A stretch of DNA of 64,000 nucleotides from an uncultured Muribaculaceae bacterium (GCA_910587235.1 CAJUKD010000003.1:72655-136654), one strand, 5' to 3'; positions 1 to 8,923 are shown, numbered from the stretch's first letter. Made by a program: numbers and translations. The notes: a model not told the origin generated them from the letters alone.

Positions 1-402
1 GAGCGGCTTATAAGCCATGTAGCCCCTCAGGATCTCAAGACATTCGGGCTTATCCCTGAAATAATAGGTCGTCTGCCTGTGCTTACACACCTGCAGCCGC
101 TCGATCGTGAAGCTTTACGCCGCATCCTGACAGAGCCTAAGAACGCTATAGTACGCCAGTATGTGAAACTTTTTGATATGGACGGTGTAAAGCTGACATT
201 TGAGGACGATGCTCTGGACTACATAGTCGACAAGGCCATTGAATTCAAACTCGGTGCGCGAGGCTTGCGTTCCATTGTGGAAACCATAATGATGGAAGCT
301 ATGTTCGATATACCGGGCAAGAAAGCACGCGAATTTACGGTAAGCCGCGAATATGCCGCCGGCCGTCTTGAGGAGGAGCATTTCGATGCCTCGGCTATCT
401 GA
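1..402 (+). CDS. clpX: ATP-dependent Clp protease ATP-binding subunit ClpX (3' part only)
   Basis: The window opens inside this gene, and 133 codons are visible up to the TGA at 400-402. The frame starts with a stretch containing DLKTFGLIPEIIGRLPVLTH, the conserved segment of ClpX just after the AAA+ core (sensor-1 side). It continues into the small C-terminal domain with GARGLRSIVETIM, which carries the sensor-2 arginine. ClpX unfolds tagged proteins and feeds them to ClpP in the cytoplasm. No in-frame start belongs to the gene here; the GTG at 79 is internal. recQ follows in the same direction after 112 bases. The ATPase core and zinc-binding domain lie outside the window, so their integrity cannot be judged. 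Confidence 0.95.
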   Translation, partial: ERLISHVAPQDLKTFGLIPEIIGRLPVLTHLQPLDREALRRILTEPKNAIVRQYVKLFDMDGVKLTFEDDALDYIVDKAIEFKLGARGLRSIVETIMMEAMFDIPGKKAREFTVSREYAAGRLEEEHFDASAI

Positions 403-514
403 ATTAAATCGATTCAAAAACTTATAGTATATAACTGAAAAAGAAAAATCCTCGAAGTCAGCATATATCCAATCAAGCTAATCAATACTCTCCTTTAACC
501 AATCTCCCCTTACC

Positions 515-2716
515 ATGCAAAGCACTGACTGCATCAATCCTAAAGCCGGCACACTTTCCGAGGCGCTGAAACATCATTTCGGTTTCGATAAATTCAAAGG
601 AAACCAGGAGCAGATAATACTTAATCTGCTCAACGGGCGCGACACATTTGTCATTATGCCGACAGGTGGCGGAAAGTCGTTGTGCTATCAGCTTCCGGCT
701 CTGATGCTTAGTGGTACGGCGATTGTAATCTCTCCATTGATTGCCTTGATGAAAAATCAGGTCGATTCGGTGCGCAATATAAGCGACAGCGACCATGTGG
801 CCCACTTCCTGAATTCCTCCTTGACCAAATCGGCCATCGATCAGGTGAAGAGTGATATAGCCTCGGGACGCACGAAATTGCTCTATGTAGCTCCTGAATC
901 TCTGACAAAAGAGGACAATATCGAATTTCTCAAGACAGTTCCCATCTCTTTCTATGCCGTCGACGAGGCTCATTGCATATCGGAATGGGGGCACGACTTT
1001 CGCCCTGAATACCGGCGCATCCGTCCTATCATAAACGAAATAGGACAGAAGCCGTTGATAGCCCTTACGGCCACAGCAACGCCTAAAGTGCAGCACGATA
1101 TCCAGAAAAATCTGGGAATGAACGATGCTGCCGTGTTCAAATCCTCGTTCAACAGGCCGAATCTCTATTATGAAATTCGCCCTAAGACATCGTCGATCGA
1201 CCACGATATAATCCGTTTCATCAAGCAGAACAGCGGAAAATCAGGAATTATATATTGTCTGAGCCGTAAAAAGGTCGAGGAACTGGCCGAACTGCTGCAG
1301 GTGAACAATATAAAGGCGCTGGCATATCATGCGGGAATGGATGCGACGACACGTGCGGCTAATCAGGACGCTTTCCTGCTTGAAAGCATCGATGTTATTG
1401 TCGCTACCATTGCTTTCGGAATGGGTATTGACAAGCCCGATGTGCGTTTCGTGATCCATTACGACATGCCAAAGTCGCTTGAAGGGTATTATCAGGAAAC
1501 AGGCCGGAGCGGACGCGATGGAGGTGAAGGTGTCTGCATCACGTTCTATGCCCGAAAGGATTTGCAGAAGATGGAAAAATTCATGCAGGGCAAGCCTGTG
1601 GCCGAACAGGAAATAGGACGTCAGCTCCTGGCTGAAACGGCATACTATGCCGAGTCGTCGGTATGCCGGCGGCGTTCGCTTCTCCATTATTTCGGCGAAG
1701 CATATGAGGAAGAGAATTGCGGGAACTGCGACAACTGTCTTAACACAAGAAAAAAAGTGGAAGCGAAAGATGATTTGTCAGCGGCTCTTGAAACAATAGC
1801 CGCGCTTAAAGAAAAATTCAAAACTGAATATATAATAGACATGATGTTGGGTAAAGAAAACTCCGACATCAAGTCATACGGCCACGACGGGCTGGAAGTG
1901 TTCGGCTCTGCCGAAGGTTCCGATGCTCAGCATCTAAATGCTGTGATCCGCCAGGCAATACTCGAAGGATATATCGAACGTGGCATAGAGAATTATGGCA
2001 TACTCCGTATCACAGACAAGGGGCGTGCATTTTTGAAGCATCCTAAATCATTCAGGATAGTGGAGGATGGCGATTTTGCAGAAGAAGAGGAAGAGCCGAT
2101 TGTAAAAGGCGGTTCGGCTTGTGCCGCGGATCCCGAACTCTATGCCATCCTGACAGCTTTGCGCAAAAGGATAGCCTCTGACAATAAACTGCCGCCTTAT
2201 GTGATCTTTCAGGATCCGTCTATCGAGGCCATGGCCACCTCGTATCCCATAACCGTCGACGAACTGCTGAACATTCCGGGTGTGGGTTCGGGCAAAGCCA
2301 ACCGTTACGGTGAAGCTTTCGTGAAGGTCATACGCACCTATGTGGAGGAGAAGGAAATCGAACGTCCTGAGGATTTGCGTGTGCGCAGCGTGGCAAACAA
2401 AAGCAAACTTAAGATCTCCATAATTCAGGCTATCGACCGCAAGATCGACCTGAACGAGATTGCCGTGTCGAATGGCATAGACTTCGACCAGCTCCTCGAC
2501 GAAATAGAAGCCATCGTAAATGCCGGTACACGTATAAACATCTCTTATTTTATAGATGAAATAATCGATCCTGAGGATCAGAAAGATATTTTTGACTTTT
2601 TCAGGACTCAGGAAACCGACAATCTCGACGAGGCATACGCCGAGTTGTGTCCCGACTATTCGGAAGAGGAAGTGCGTCTTGTGCGTGTGAAATTCCTTTC
2701 GGAACTCGGTAACTGA
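515..2716 (+). CDS. recQ: ATP-dependent DNA helicase RecQ
   Basis: 733-residue 3'-5' DNA helicase for recombination and replication-fork repair. Walker A is TGGGKS at 50-55. The DEAH box lies at 150-153 and is followed by the RecQ aromatic-rich loop CISEWGHDFRPEYRR. Helicase motif VI (QETGRSGRDG) lies near 327-336. The RQC zinc site is complete with C384, C402, C405 and C408. An HRDC domain spans about 540-612 (DELLNIPGVGSGKANRYGE). About 120 further residues rich in charged helices follow, which I take to be an extra C-terminal helical domain. The ATG at 515 gives the full N-terminal helix used by RecQ family members. It stands 112 bases after clpX and 43 before the kinase-RapZ gene, so cotranscription with either is possible but not shown. 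Confidence 0.96.
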   Translation: MQSTDCINPKAGTLSEALKHHFGFDKFKGNQEQIILNLLNGRDTFVIMPTGGGKSLCYQLPALMLSGTAIVISPLIALMKNQVDSVRNISDSDHVAHFLNSSLTKSAIDQVKSDIASGRTKLLYVAPESLTKEDNIEFLKTVPISFYAVDEAHCISEWGHDFRPEYRRIRPIINEIGQKPLIALTATATPKVQHDIQKNLGMNDAAVFKSSFNRPNLYYEIRPKTSSIDHDIIRFIKQNSGKSGIIYCLSRKKVEELAELLQVNNIKALAYHAGMDATTRAANQDAFLLESIDVIVATIAFGMGIDKPDVRFVIHYDMPKSLEGYYQETGRSGRDGGEGVCITFYARKDLQKMEKFMQGKPVAEQEIGRQLLAETAYYAESSVCRRRSLLHYFGEAYEEENCGNCDNCLNTRKKVEAKDDLSAALETIAALKEKFKTEYIIDMMLGKENSDIKSYGHDGLEVFGSAEGSDAQHLNAVIRQAILEGYIERGIENYGILRITDKGRAFLKHPKSFRIVEDGDFAEEEEEPIVKGGSACAADPELYAILTALRKRIASDNKLPPYVIFQDPSIEAMATSYPITVDELLNIPGVGSGKANRYGEAFVKVIRTYVEEKEIERPEDLRVRSVANKSKLKISIIQAIDRKIDLNEIAVSNGIDFDQLLDEIEAIVNAGTRINISYFIDEIIDPEDQKDIFDFFRTQETDNLDEAYAELCPDYSEEEVRLVRVKFLSELGN

Positions 2717-2759
2717 TTTTTTTGTGTAGCCTGTAAAAAACGCACTGATTTTACTTTCC

Positions 2760-4190
2760 ATGGGTATAGATACTCTGAAACAATTATACACCGATTATGT
2801 CGGCACTGAGCCGGCTGCCATCGACGAATTGCCTTCATCAGGCTCGAACCGACGCTATTTCCGCCTTTCAGGCGCCGATAGCCTTATCGGAGTGCTGGGC
2901 ACCTCGCAGCAGGAAAACGAGGCCTTTATCTACATGGCACGTCATTTCGCGTCGAAAGGTCTGCCTGTACCGGAAGTCCTTGCTGTCAGCTCCGACTCGA
3001 TGGTCTATCTGCAGAACGACCTTGGCGATACACTCCTTTTCAACGCTATTGAAAAAGGTCGTCTGACCCATTCATTTTCGGTCGACGAACGCCAACTGCT
3101 GGAAAATACGGTAAGCCTGTTGCCGGATATACAGTTCGCCGGAGCCGAAGGAATGGATTTCGGAGTATGTTTCCCGACTGAGAGTTTTGACGAACGCTCG
3201 GTGATGTGGGATCTCAATTACTTCAAATACTGTTTCCTTAAAGCTACGGGTCTTGAATTTGACGAAGACCGTCTTGAGGACGATTTTCACCGCTTGTCGG
3301 ATGTGCTGATGAACGTGTCGTGCGACACATTCATGTATCGCGATTTTCAGTCGCGCAACGTGATGATAAAGGACGGACAGCCTTGGTTCATCGACTTTCA
3401 GGGTGGACGCCGCGGACCGTTCTACTACGATATCGCATCGTTTCTGTGGCAGGCAAAGGCGAATTTCCCCGACAGCCTGCGGCATGAGTTGCTTGAGGTA
3501 TATCTGAAATCATTGCGCAAATATTGCAATATCGGAAGCGATGAGTTCTACTCGAACCTGCGCCACTTTGTACTATTCCGTACCCTGCAGGTGCTCGGAG
3601 CCTATGGCTTTCGCGGATATTTCGAGAAGAAACCTCATTTTATGCAGAGTGTGCCATTTGCGATAGCCAATCTGCGCGCACTCCTTGACAAGCATTATCC
3701 TGAATACCCGTATCTGACATCGATGCTCTCGCGGCTTGTCGCCATGAAGCAGTTCGAGGATATTCCCGGAAAGCGTCCTCTGGTAGTGAAAGTGATGAGT
3801 TTCGCTTATAAAAAGGGCATTCCCAATGATGCCTCAGGCAACGGTGGCGGATTTGTGTTCGACTGCCGTGCAATAAATAATCCCGGAAAATACGAACGAT
3901 ATAAGCCGTTCACAGGGCTTGACCGGCAGGTGCGGGAATTTCTTGTGAACGACGGAGAGGTGTTTGGCTTCCTCGACAATTGCTATTCACTTGTCGACGC
4001 AAGTGTCGCTCGCTATGTGGAGCGCGGCTTCACCAATCTGATGGTATGCTTCGGATGTACGGGCGGACAGCATCGTTCCGTGTTCTGTGCTCAGGCCATG
4101 GCCGAACATATATTTAAGAAATTCAATGTCAAGGTCGAGCTTGTGCACCGCGAGCAGAACATCGACCAGACTTTTGCCGTCAAAGGGTAG
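2760..4190 (+). CDS. APH-family sugar kinase (AmgK-like) fused to a RapZ C-terminal domain
   Basis: 476 residues in two parts. Residues 1 to about 325 form an aminoglycoside-phosphotransferase fold. The catalytic loop is YRDFQSRN (D195, N200) and the metal-binding motif IDFQGG (D212) is followed by GPFYYDIASFLW, as in AmgK, the anomeric MurNAc/GlcNAc kinase of wall recycling. Residues 340-476 match the C-terminal domain of RapZ, with SFAYKKGIP near 347-355, FDCRAINNP, YKPFTGLD and GCTGGQHRS at 432-440. The RapZ N-terminal P-loop ATPase is absent. In E. coli this C-terminal domain binds glucosamine-6-phosphate. A MurU-like nucleotidyltransferase starts 11 bases downstream, which supports a kinase plus nucleotidyltransferase pathway making UDP-MurNAc or a related sugar nucleotide. 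Substrate and sensing role are inferred. The fold assignments are firm. Confidence 0.85.
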   Translation: MGIDTLKQLYTDYVGTEPAAIDELPSSGSNRRYFRLSGADSLIGVLGTSQQENEAFIYMARHFASKGLPVPEVLAVSSDSMVYLQNDLGDTLLFNAIEKGRLTHSFSVDERQLLENTVSLLPDIQFAGAEGMDFGVCFPTESFDERSVMWDLNYFKYCFLKATGLEFDEDRLEDDFHRLSDVLMNVSCDTFMYRDFQSRNVMIKDGQPWFIDFQGGRRGPFYYDIASFLWQAKANFPDSLRHELLEVYLKSLRKYCNIGSDEFYSNLRHFVLFRTLQVLGAYGFRGYFEKKPHFMQSVPFAIANLRALLDKHYPEYPYLTSMLSRLVAMKQFEDIPGKRPLVVKVMSFAYKKGIPNDASGNGGGFVFDCRAINNPGKYERYKPFTGLDRQVREFLVNDGEVFGFLDNCYSLVDASVARYVERGFTNLMVCFGCTGGQHRSVFCAQAMAEHIFKKFNVKVELVHREQNIDQTFAVKG

Positions 4191-4201
4191 GGAACTCTCT
4201 T

Positions 4202-5011
4202 ATGAAAGCTGTGGTTTTTGCCGCAGGCATGGGCACACGCCTTAAGCCTTTCACCGACCGCCATCCCAAAGCGCTTGTGGATATTGACGGAGAGGCCATG
4301 CTCGGCCATGTATTGCTTAAAATTAAGGCGGCTGGTATTTCGGAAGTGATTGTTAACGTACATCATTTCGCATCGCAGATTGTCGATTATCTGAAAGCGA
4401 GAAACGATTTCGGAATGACCGTCCATATCAGCGATGAAAGCGCGTTGTTGCTTGACACGGGCGGCGCGCTTGCGTTGCTATATCGCCGCGGACTGCTCGA
4501 AAACTGCGACAGTGTGTTGGTGCATAATGCCGATATAATGACCGATTTCTCCTTGCGGGATTTCAGCCGTGCTTTTGCGGTTGAAACAGGCGCTGAAGCG
4601 ATGTTGCTTGTCGATTCGACGCGTTCGAGTACGCGCAAACTGCTGTTCGACCGGGACTCCATGTGCATGTGCGGATGGCAGAACGAGAACACCGGACAAA
4701 TCCGTCCGGAAGGTCTGACGCCACGAAAAGCGGAAAAGTGCATGAAAGCCGCATTCGGGGGAGTACATATAATATCGGTCGGAACGTTTGCTGACATCGC
4801 GGACTATGCAGCCCGCATAGCAAAGAAAGCACCCGAAGCTGATAATCTTGATGGAATTGTGCCATTTTCGATTACGGACTATTATATCGGGATGTGCCGA
4901 AAAAATTTTTTTTGTGCATATCAACCGGCCGAAGCCTACCGTTGGTTTGACGTGGGACGTCCCGAGTCCCTTGAAAAAGCACGGAAGGCATTTGCAAAAA
5001 GTCGGAACTAA
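4202..5011 (+). CDS. MurU-like sugar-1-phosphate nucleotidyltransferase
   Basis: 269-residue Rossmann-like nucleotidyltransferase. The N-terminal signature AAGMGTRLKPFTDRHPKALV (residues 7-26) carries the pyrophosphorylase GxGxRL loop and the PKxLV lysine. A GG pair in LLDTGGALALL and the metal-binding HNADIMTDF follow, and the C-terminal WFDVGRPESL matches MurU and related enzymes. The expected reaction is sugar-1-phosphate plus UTP to UDP-sugar. Its position 11 bases after an AmgK-like kinase makes MurNAc-1-phosphate the likeliest substrate. Heptose-1-phosphate or mannose-1-phosphate transferases share the fold and are not excluded. The stop codon overlaps the stop of coaE on the other strand by four bases (5008-5011), so the genes converge with no room for a separate terminator. 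Confidence 0.85.
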   Translation: MKAVVFAAGMGTRLKPFTDRHPKALVDIDGEAMLGHVLLKIKAAGISEVIVNVHHFASQIVDYLKARNDFGMTVHISDESALLLDTGGALALLYRRGLLENCDSVLVHNADIMTDFSLRDFSRAFAVETGAEAMLLVDSTRSSTRKLLFDRDSMCMCGWQNENTGQIRPEGLTPRKAEKCMKAAFGGVHIISVGTFADIADYAARIAKKAPEADNLDGIVPFSITDYYIGMCRKNFFCAYQPAEAYRWFDVGRPESLEKARKAFAKSRN

Positions 5012-5613
5012 AACCGGATTTTATGTAGTAGTGCAAGCACTTGCGGCAGTACCGGTGTGGTGTTGTCGTTGATAATGTGTGCGGTCGGAGGTATTACAGC
5101 AGAGGCATCCGGCTCGAAAGTCTGTGAGGCAATGCGGGCTTCGACATCCTCGCGGCTTAACCCGTTGCGGAGCATAACGCGGTCGATTCTCAGCGACATT
5201 GGAGCCTCGACTTCCCATACCATGTCGGCAACTTTGTTCAGCCCGCTTTGGTACAGTATAGCCGTTTCTGCAAAAAAAGGTATTCCCGGATTTGTTTTTG
5301 AAAATTCTTTGTGCCGTCGGCAGAGTTCGTCCGTCACGGCTGTATGAACTATGCTGTTGAGGCGTTGGAGAAGCTCGGGGTTTCCGAATACGGTCTTCGC
5401 AAGTATTCTGCGGTCTATCACATCGTCGCACACAGCCTTCGGGTCGATTTCTTTGGCTATTCTTAGGCGTATGGAGGGGCTGCAGTCCATTATAAAGCGT
5501 GCTTCGCGGTCGCAGTCGAAGACTTCATGACCGAGATGTTTCAGAATGCGGCATACGACGGACTTTCCGCTGCCTATTCCTCCGCTTATGCAGATTAATG
5601 GCGAGTGGTTCAT
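5008..5613 (-). CDS. coaE: dephospho-CoA kinase
   Basis: 201 residues, the usual length. The P-loop GGIGSGKS sits at the N terminus, followed by VFDCDREAR, the dephospho-CoA lid and acidic residue typical of CoaE. The enzyme phosphorylates the 3'-hydroxyl of dephospho-CoA in the last step of coenzyme A synthesis. Its ATG overlaps the stop of the YbbR-domain gene by four bases (ATGA type), so the two are probably translationally coupled. It is the last gene of the minus-strand run from nusB. Confidence 0.95.
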   Translation of the reverse strand: MNHSPLICISGGIGSGKSVVCRILKHLGHEVFDCDREARFIMDCSPSIRLRIAKEIDPKAVCDDVIDRRILAKTVFGNPELLQRLNSIVHTAVTDELCRRHKEFSKTNPGIPFFAETAILYQSGLNKVADMVWEVEAPMSLRIDRVMLRNGLSREDVEARIASQTFEPDASAVIPPTAHIINDNTTPVLPQVLALLHKIRF

Positions 5614-6590
5614 AGACGTTCGATTATATATTCTGCGCTGTCGGCCGAGAGCCTTACGTTCTGTAGATTGTCGGGAACGTCGCTCAGGCGTAGCTTCACT
5701 TTCTTGCTTCCGCCGAGCAGGTTTATGCGTCTGTAGTCAGCCACTACACGGAAGTGGGGATCGCTTGTCGTGTAAGCGCTCATCGGAACCATATAGTAGA
5801 CATCGATCTGGGCGGGGAATGTGATAAGTTTTATATCGGCCGGAACATTGATAGGCTCGATTACGATTTTGCGGTTTTTCATTATAAGCGGCTCCACATC
5901 GAATGTGATGTCGACGCTGTCCGGAATTATACGCGCGCCCGACGGACCGATAAGACGTACGCGTCGGGTTGTTGTCTTGTCGAGTTTTGAAAGCCTTATA
6001 GGCTCTGTGACCACGGATTCGAAATTGTCGGGAATACGCTGTCCGGGCACCACATATACTTTTGCCGTATCAGTCGAAAGCTTCGGCCGGCCGTTGAGCG
6101 AAGCCTGCGAGGCTGCTGTGACTTTATAGTCGGCTACGACAGGCATGGCCACTCCGGGATTGGTGGTATAAGGGATGGATATGGAATCCGGATAGATAGC
6201 CGATACGCTTGTCGCGCCTGTCGACTGGCGTATCAGAGCTTTCAGTTCGGAGTTGCTCAGGTGAAGATAGTTCCCGCTGCGGTAGGCACGGAAATCGATA
6301 TTGAGCGAAGGATTGCTCCCCAGGGCGAATTTGAACATCTGTGTGCCGCGTCCCCTTACGCTGACACTGAGAGCTTCCGGACCGGGATTGATGATCGTGG
6401 CGGAATCCGGCACATGGGTGATTTTTAGCGGCATACGCAAATCATACTGTTCCTCTTCATTGAGTGAGAGCACGCTCCATAATATGGCCGATATGCTCAC
6501 AAAGATGACGAATGTCAATATGTCGCGTCCGCGCGGCGTTCTGAGCGACGCGCGGACGCGATGTATTACTTGCTGAAAACTCTTTTTCAT
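5610..6590 (-). CDS. YbbR-domain (CdaR-like) membrane-anchored protein
   Basis: 326 residues. One transmembrane helix near residues 26-44 (ILTFVIFVSISAILWSVLSL) follows a basic N terminus, so the bulk should lie outside the cytoplasmic membrane. The rest is beta-rich with YbbR-type repeats (for example LSVSVRGRGTQMFKFAL and KLDKTTTRRVRLIGPSG). In Firmicutes, YbbR/CdaR regulates the cyclic-di-AMP synthase CdaA; no CdaA gene is next to this one, so that role cannot be assumed. It lies between yajC (58 bases upstream) and coaE (four-base overlap). Confidence 0.85.
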   Translation of the reverse strand: MKKSFQQVIHRVRASLRTPRGRDILTFVIFVSISAILWSVLSLNEEEQYDLRMPLKITHVPDSATIINPGPEALSVSVRGRGTQMFKFALGSNPSLNIDFRAYRSGNYLHLSNSELKALIRQSTGATSVSAIYPDSISIPYTTNPGVAMPVVADYKVTAASQASLNGRPKLSTDTAKVYVVPGQRIPDNFESVVTEPIRLSKLDKTTTRRVRLIGPSGARIIPDSVDITFDVEPLIMKNRKIVIEPINVPADIKLITFPAQIDVYYMVPMSAYTTSDPHFRVVADYRRINLLGGSKKVKLRLSDVPDNLQNVRLSADSAEYIIERL

Positions 6591-6648
6591 GTGTCGGAGA
6601 GTTTCGGGAAAGACTAAAAGTACACCTTGCCTCTCCCGGATTCAGTAG

Positions 6649-6975
6649 TTACTTATTCTGGTTTTCGGTGTTCTGGGCTGCGTCGGCTGCTGAGGGATAG
6701 ACGGAACCTTTGTCCACACGGATACGCACGCCGTCGGCTATTTCGACGATGAACGCATTTTCCTTGGTGTCGCGTATTGTGCCGTAAATGCCGCCGGCAG
6801 TGACGATTTTGTCACCTTTGGTAAGAGCATCGCGGAATTTCTTTATCTCTTTCTGACGTTTCTGCTGTGGGCGGATCATCAGGAAGTACATAATAGCGAA
6901 CATTGCGACAATCAGCAGGATCATTTCCAGACCGCCACCGGCGCCTTGTTGAAGGAGAATGGTAAGGAGTGTCAT
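6649..6975 (-). CDS. yajC: preprotein translocase subunit YajC
   Basis: 108 residues from the ATG at 6975 (MTLLTILLQQGAGGG). One membrane helix, MILLIVAMFAIMYFLMIRPQ, is followed by the family signature RPQQKRQKEIKKFRDAL and the small beta domain GDKIVTAGGIYGTI. YajC is an accessory subunit of the SecDF complex in the inner membrane. An in-frame ATG 26 codons upstream would add a lysine-rich segment and run into the end of nusB, so I reject it. The C-terminal tail is polar (AADAAQNTENQNK). It sits between nusB and the YbbR gene. Confidence 0.94.
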   Translation of the reverse strand: MTLLTILLQQGAGGGLEMILLIVAMFAIMYFLMIRPQQKRQKEIKKFRDALTKGDKIVTAGGIYGTIRDTKENAFIVEIADGVRIRVDKGSVYPSAADAAQNTENQNK

Positions 6976-7000
6976 TTTTGTAAAAATATTTAGGGTTGAT

Positions 7001-8503
7001 TTATTTTGTTTCTTTTTCTTGTGCGGCGACAGAATTGCGGTCCGTCGATTCAAATGTCTTTTCGAGTTTTCCTTCCTCGTGGAGGCTGCGTATCACAGAA
7101 TAGAGTATGCCGTTGATGAACTGCCCGCTCTTGGCGGTGCTGTAATCGTTGGCTATCTCAATGTACTCGTTGAGCGTCACCGCAACAGGGATCAGAGGGT
7201 AGTTGAGCAGCTCGGCTATGGCCGTGAGCATGATGACTATATCCATGAAAGCCAGACGGTCGGTATCCCATTGGCGTGTGTCGATGAAGCGGTCTACGTA
7301 GCTGCGGTAGAGTTCGCGGTTCTCGGTTACATGGCGGAAAAGTGAAGCCCCGAACTCGGCGTCCTCGTCGTCCATATATTTGGGCAGTAGTTGCAGAGGC
7401 GCTTCTGCCGAATCATCGGCGGCGGCACGCTTTATACTCTTAAGAACGAAAGTACCTGTAACCATAAGATCATCGTTCCAGTAGATGGAATTCGATTCGA
7501 GCAGCTCAGACAGTTCATCCGAAGGCAGGATGATCTGACGCATTACGTCGCGCCAGAAGCGGCAGTCGGCAGCATAGTCACAATCCTCCTGCGACATGTA
7601 TGCGGCATAGACGTCGGATGCGAGAATACGGTCGAGAATGTTGCTTATGAAGACGTCTATATCGCGCCATTTCGACGGGTCTGCTGCCGGATTGGCGCTG
7701 AAATAATCCTTTAGGGTTTCGTCTTCGCCTATGCGTGCTGCCAGACGGTTGTCGATAAAACGGGTGTTGGGATTAAGTTCCTCAGCCGACGGAAGAAACT
7801 TGTGCTTCGCGGAATCCAGTCGGAGATCCTGTGCAGAGGTAATCAGCACGGGAAGATAGAGCAGGGCATGGTAAAGGTCATACGAACGGTCAAGCGACTG
7901 CTGCAAAGCCCGTCGGGCGTTGAGGAAAGAACTTTTGCTGTATTCGAATGACGAGAGAGTCTGTTCGAGCATGCGGAAGCCTTTTTCATAACCTTTGGTC
8001 GTGAAGCCGCTACGCGAACGGAACAGACTTTCCACCGCGCTGTCTTTCTCAACGATTGTCGACATTACAGTCTTCCAAAGACTGATTTCGTCGCTCATCT
8101 CAACATCCTTTTTCTTCTTGAAATCGGCGAATACGGCACTGTCGGCTAATTTCTTGGAAAGAATAGGAAGTATGGAATCGAAAATGGAAAGCTCGGCTCT
8201 TTTCGACGCTGCAAGCGCACGCACCTGTGAATCCTCCATAAGAGCACGTGCGGTCTTGCCTTCCTTGAGCTGTCGCGGAGCAGAGGCACAACTATCGTTG
8301 CGTCCGCCCGGCGCAATGCCTGAGAGCTTTATCAAAAGTAACAGAAGATCGGAATAAACGGAGTATGCGAATACATTGTCGCGCGACGTTTTGGCTGTGC
8401 CTGCGGCTGCAGGCGATGGTTCAAGCTCGAAGTCGCTGCGCGTGAGCAGATATGAATATAGAATCTGAACAGTCTTGATTCTTATTAAACTGCGGTTAAT
8501 CAT
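7001..8503 (-). CDS. nusB: transcription antitermination factor NusB, N-terminally enlarged
   Basis: 500 residues, much longer than the roughly 140 of E. coli NusB and longer than the 300 or so I expect in Bacteroidota. The last 140 residues hold the NusB helical domain, with FRHVTENRELYRSYVDRFI, DRLAFMDIVIMLTAIAELL and PVAVTLNEYIEIANDYST. The first 30 residues (MINRSLIRIKTVQILYSYLL) resemble the opening NusB helix, and a large helical insertion lies between. NusB with NusE binds boxA RNA in rRNA antitermination. Its promoter is well formed (8539-8570), and it starts the nusB-yajC-ybbR-coaE run. Confidence 0.85.
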   Translation of the reverse strand: MINRSLIRIKTVQILYSYLLTRSDFELEPSPAAAGTAKTSRDNVFAYSVYSDLLLLLIKLSGIAPGGRNDSCASAPRQLKEGKTARALMEDSQVRALAASKRAELSIFDSILPILSKKLADSAVFADFKKKKDVEMSDEISLWKTVMSTIVEKDSAVESLFRSRSGFTTKGYEKGFRMLEQTLSSFEYSKSSFLNARRALQQSLDRSYDLYHALLYLPVLITSAQDLRLDSAKHKFLPSAEELNPNTRFIDNRLAARIGEDETLKDYFSANPAADPSKWRDIDVFISNILDRILASDVYAAYMSQEDCDYAADCRFWRDVMRQIILPSDELSELLESNSIYWNDDLMVTGTFVLKSIKRAAADDSAEAPLQLLPKYMDDEDAEFGASLFRHVTENRELYRSYVDRFIDTRQWDTDRLAFMDIVIMLTAIAELLNYPLIPVAVTLNEYIEIANDYSTAKSGQFINGILYSVIRSLHEEGKLEKTFESTDRNSVAAQEKETK

Positions 8504-8538
8504 ATTTTAATGTTCTATCTCTTTTTATAATATCTCTG

Positions 8539-8570
8539 CAAAATTACTAAAAATGCCTTTATAAAACAAA
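8539..8570 (-). promoter_or_regulatory. Bacteroidota-type promoter of the nusB operon
   Basis: On the minus strand TTTG (8567-8570) and TAATTTTG (8539-8546) are separated by 20 bases. This matches the -33/-7 form TTTG-N19-21-TAnnTTTG used by the primary sigma factor of Bacteroidota. The nusB ATG begins at 8503, which leaves a leader of about 30 bases. Confidence 0.8.
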
Positions 8571-8719
8571 TATAAAATCGACTGCCAAGCCGTGTGGCGC
8601 ATTAATTGTCTGTTCCCTTCATCAGAACTTTTAGACCATTATAATAATGTGTAAACCAGGTGTACGGTTCAGCTATTGCGGTGTTTTATTATTTTTTTTC
8701 AAAAAAAAACCATAAACTA

Positions 8720-8750
8720 TTGCACATTTCAAAAATACGTAATAACTTTG
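8720..8750 (+). promoter_or_regulatory. promoter of tRNA-Gln
   Basis: TTG at 8720-8722, a 20-base spacer and TAACTTTG at 8743-8750 fit the Bacteroidota consensus. The mature tRNA begins 60 bases further on, leaving a trimmed 5' leader of about 50 bases. Confidence 0.75.
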
Positions 8751-8809
8751 CACTCGCAAAACGGAAACAACGCCTCGATAGAGATCAGGCATCCGCTTAA
8801 GCAGAAGAT

Positions 8810-8880
8810 TGCCTTGTGGTGTAATGGTAGCACGTCGGATTCTGGTTCCGCCTGTGGGGGTTCGAATCCCTCCAAGGCAA
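8810..8880 (+). tRNA. tRNA-Gln (anticodon CTG)
   Basis: A full cloverleaf can be drawn. The acceptor arms TGCCTTG (8810-8816) and CAAGGCA (8873-8879) pair over seven bases. The D stem is GTG/CAC, the anticodon loop TTCTGGT reads CAG codons, and the T arm is GGGGG-TTCGAAT-CCCTC. The top pair of the anticodon stem is a T-C mismatch. The discriminator is A8880, and CCA is not encoded. A strong terminator follows directly. Confidence 0.93.
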
Positions 8881-8883
8881 CAA

Positions 8884-8923
8884 AAAAATCGCAACTGATT
8901 AAATTCAATCAGTTGCGATTTTT
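8884..8923. terminator. bidirectional terminator after tRNA-Gln
   Basis: A 17-base perfect inverted repeat (8884-8900 with 8907-8923, core ATCGCAACTGATT) with A and T runs at its ends. It can end tRNA-Gln on the plus strand and the IMPase gene on the minus strand. Confidence 0.85.

Larger units (their letters stand above)
8504..8809. other. divergent intergenic region between nusB and tRNA-Gln
   Basis: About 300 AT-rich bases. It holds the nusB promoter on the minus strand and the tRNA-Gln promoter on the plus strand. A run of A residues lies near 8696-8709. I see no protein gene in it. Confidence 0.6.
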
